A stretch of 12,540 bases of DNA, taken from positions 1 to 12,540 of the forward strand of contig SSGN01000048.1 in the NCBI GenBank assembly GCA_008016945.1. Direction: 5' to 3'. This DNA comes from Flavobacteriales bacterium. Lineage in GTDB: Bacteria > Bacteroidota > Bacteroidia > Flavobacteriales > PHOS-HE28. Below the pieces are notes generated by a model, which saw only the letters and a program-made list of their open reading frames with translations, searched no databases and was not told the DNA's origin. The position numbers and the translations under genes were made by a program. Positions 11,611 through 12,540 of this stretch are shown piece after piece (positions within the stretch are counted from its first letter, which is position 1; each line of letters opens with the position of its first letter).

Positions 11611-12014
11611 CGAACGACATCTATGTCTCTCCTCGCGCCTGCTTGCCAGAAGTCGATTTCCGCTTCTCGCGACACCAGCTCGCGCTGCGCGGAAACTCGT
11701 GTCCGCCGAGCGCAACGGCGTTCTACGGCCCCCTGAGCTCTGCATTGATGAGCTATCTCGCCAGCACGCGCGGACACCGGATCAAGGTCGATGTCGCTCC
11801 TGCCCTGTTCGATGCGAGCAGCCGGCGTGTATTGCGCGGCCTTTTCGGCATGCTGGAAAGCGCCTGCATCAGCGACAACACGGTTCATGTGGATTGGCAT
11901 TACGACCCGGCAGGCATTGCGATGCGCGATCTAGGCCTTGATCTTGCCGAGGAGTTCATCATGCTCGACTGCCGGCTGCTGCCCCAATCAGGAATCGGCG
12001 TGCGAATAGGGTAA
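11607..12014 (+). CDS. SiaC-like (DUF1987) regulatory protein
   Basis: A 135-residue soluble protein with no membrane segment. It follows the DUF1987 pattern: an early Pro-(E/K)-(I/V)-x-F stretch (LPEVDF), LxLxGNSCPPS at the usual G-(D/N/R)-S-Y-P-E position (28-35), FYGPL (39-43), LFDASS (67-72) at the usual Y-(F/L)-N-T-S-S position, VHVDWHYD (93-100), and DLGLDLAEEF. P. aeruginosa SiaC, of similar length, binds and activates the diguanylate cyclase SiaD; SiaB phosphorylates and SiaA dephosphorylates its Thr68. Aligned from memory, that threonine is Ala70 here, with Ser71 and Ser72 next to it, and the SYPEN motif is degenerate. The start at 11607 rests on a strong ribosome binding site and the ATGA overlap, so production should be coupled to the EAL-GGDEF enzyme, its likely partner. 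The family call rests on motif pattern only, and a partner role is inference. Confidence 0.75.
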   Translation: MTNDIYVSPRACLPEVDFRFSRHQLALRGNSCPPSATAFYGPLSSALMSYLASTRGHRIKVDVAPALFDASSRRVLRGLFGMLESACISDNTVHVDWHYDPAGIAMRDLGLDLAEEFIMLDCRLLPQSGIGVRIG

Positions 12015-12051
12015 GTGTCGTCGGGGTCGAGCGACGGTTCTTCGCCTGCGG

Positions 12052-12057
12052 TAAGAT
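12052..12057 (+). promoter_or_regulatory. Possible -10 element upstream of the M48 protease
   Basis: TAAGAT is a fair sigma-70 -10 match in the 76-base gap, 33 bases before the start at 12091. I find no good -35 at the right distance, so this is weak. Confidence 0.22.
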
Positions 12058-12090
12058 TTCGGCGTCTGATTGCCATCTTTGCGCAAGGCC

Positions 12091-12540
12091 ATGCTTTCCT
12101 TCGAACAACTCGCCCACAGCCTCGAACGCAACCGCCTCACCCGTCGCCAGGCACTCTGGCTGATCGGCGCTGGTTGCGCCTCGACGCTCTCCGCCTGTGC
12201 TACCTCGCCGGTGTCCGGCGATTCGATCCTCGTCGGCATGAGCGAGGCCGACGAGAAGGCGGTCGATGCCCGCGTCTCGCCGCATCAGTTCTCGCGTGAC
12301 CTTGGTGCCGTGCAGGATCCGGCGCTCAACCGCTATGTCTCGGAAGTCGGCGGCCGTCTCGACGATTCAGTGCACCGGCCGAACATGCCTTATTCGTACC
12401 GTGCGCTCAACGCCAACTACGTGAACGCCTACACCTTTCCCGGCGGCGCCATGGGGGTGACGCGCGGCATCATGGTCGAACTGGACGATGAATCGGAACT
12501 GGCGGCGCTGCTTGGCCACGAACTCGGCCACGTCAATGCC
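12091..12540 (+). CDS. M48-family metalloprotease, probable lipoprotein, cut by window edge
   Basis: The first 150 residues of a gene that continues past the window. After a 19-residue N-region with a twin arginine (Arg18-Arg19 in LTRRQALW), a hydrophobic stretch ends in the lipobox LSAC, giving lipidated Cys36; Ala at +2 would favour outer-membrane sorting. The mature part has the M48 peptidase pattern: LGAVQDPALNRYVSEVGGRL, a VNAYTFPGG-x-MGVTRG block, and the zinc motif HELGH at 143-147. Relatives such as BepA, LoiP and YcaL of E. coli act in the periplasm on outer-membrane protein quality control. Which of these it matches cannot be decided without the C-terminus (for example TPR repeats as in BepA). 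The start ATG 12091 has only AAGG 2 bases upstream, but it gives the full signal peptide. It is probably not functionally tied to the c-di-GMP genes. Confidence 0.85.
   Translation, partial: MLSFEQLAHSLERNRLTRRQALWLIGAGCASTLSACATSPVSGDSILVGMSEADEKAVDARVSPHQFSRDLGAVQDPALNRYVSEVGGRLDDSVHRPNMPYSYRALNANYVNAYTFPGGAMGVTRGIMVELDDESELAALLGHELGHVNA

Noticed and set aside
12019..12036. CGTCG/CGACG stem after the SiaC-like gene
   Set aside because: Five base pairs with an 8-base loop and no T-run; not convincing as a terminator.

Overview
The window reads like a chromosomal segment of a GC-rich Gram-negative proteobacterium. The protein families and dense one-strand packing would suit a betaproteobacterium of the Rhodocyclales type, but this is inference; no rRNA or other marker settles it. 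All eight genes are on the plus strand with short gaps. I see no tRNA, rRNA, insertion sequence, CRISPR array or other mobile element, and no strong rho-independent terminator.

Layout: (1) bases 2-325 are the C-terminus of a class I type polyphosphate kinase 2. (2) Bases 464-7066 hold two sensor kinases with no gap between them: a CHASE-domain histidine kinase without receiver, and a 1609-residue hybrid kinase (Cache-like sensor, five PAS domains, HisKA, HATPase, receiver, HPt). Neither has a response regulator with an output domain in the window. (3) Bases 7216-9176 hold an overlapping pair: a metallophosphoesterase that looks like phospholipase C PlcP rather than true LpxH, and a GT4 glycosyltransferase. 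PlcP and a GT4 enzyme (Agt) together replace phospholipids by glycolipids under phosphate starvation in other proteobacteria. A possible Pho box and a perfect hairpin over the plcP start codon lie just upstream. (4) Bases 9259-9711 encode a SixA-type phosphohistidine phosphatase. (5) Bases 9760-12014 hold a c-di-GMP module: an EAL-CBS-CBS-GGDEF protein translationally coupled (ATGA) to a 135-residue SiaC-like (DUF1987) protein whose expected phospho-threonine is an alanine. (6) From base 12091 a lipoprotein M48 metalloprotease runs off the right edge.

Taken together, phosphate-linked functions (PPK2, PlcP/Agt) alternate with phospho-signalling functions (two histidine kinases, an HPt, SixA, and a c-di-GMP enzyme with a SiaC-type partner). 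The most unusual point is the SiaC-like protein: it lacks the switch residue, has no SiaA or SiaB partner in view, and is tied to a composite EAL/GGDEF enzyme rather than a simple SiaD cyclase.
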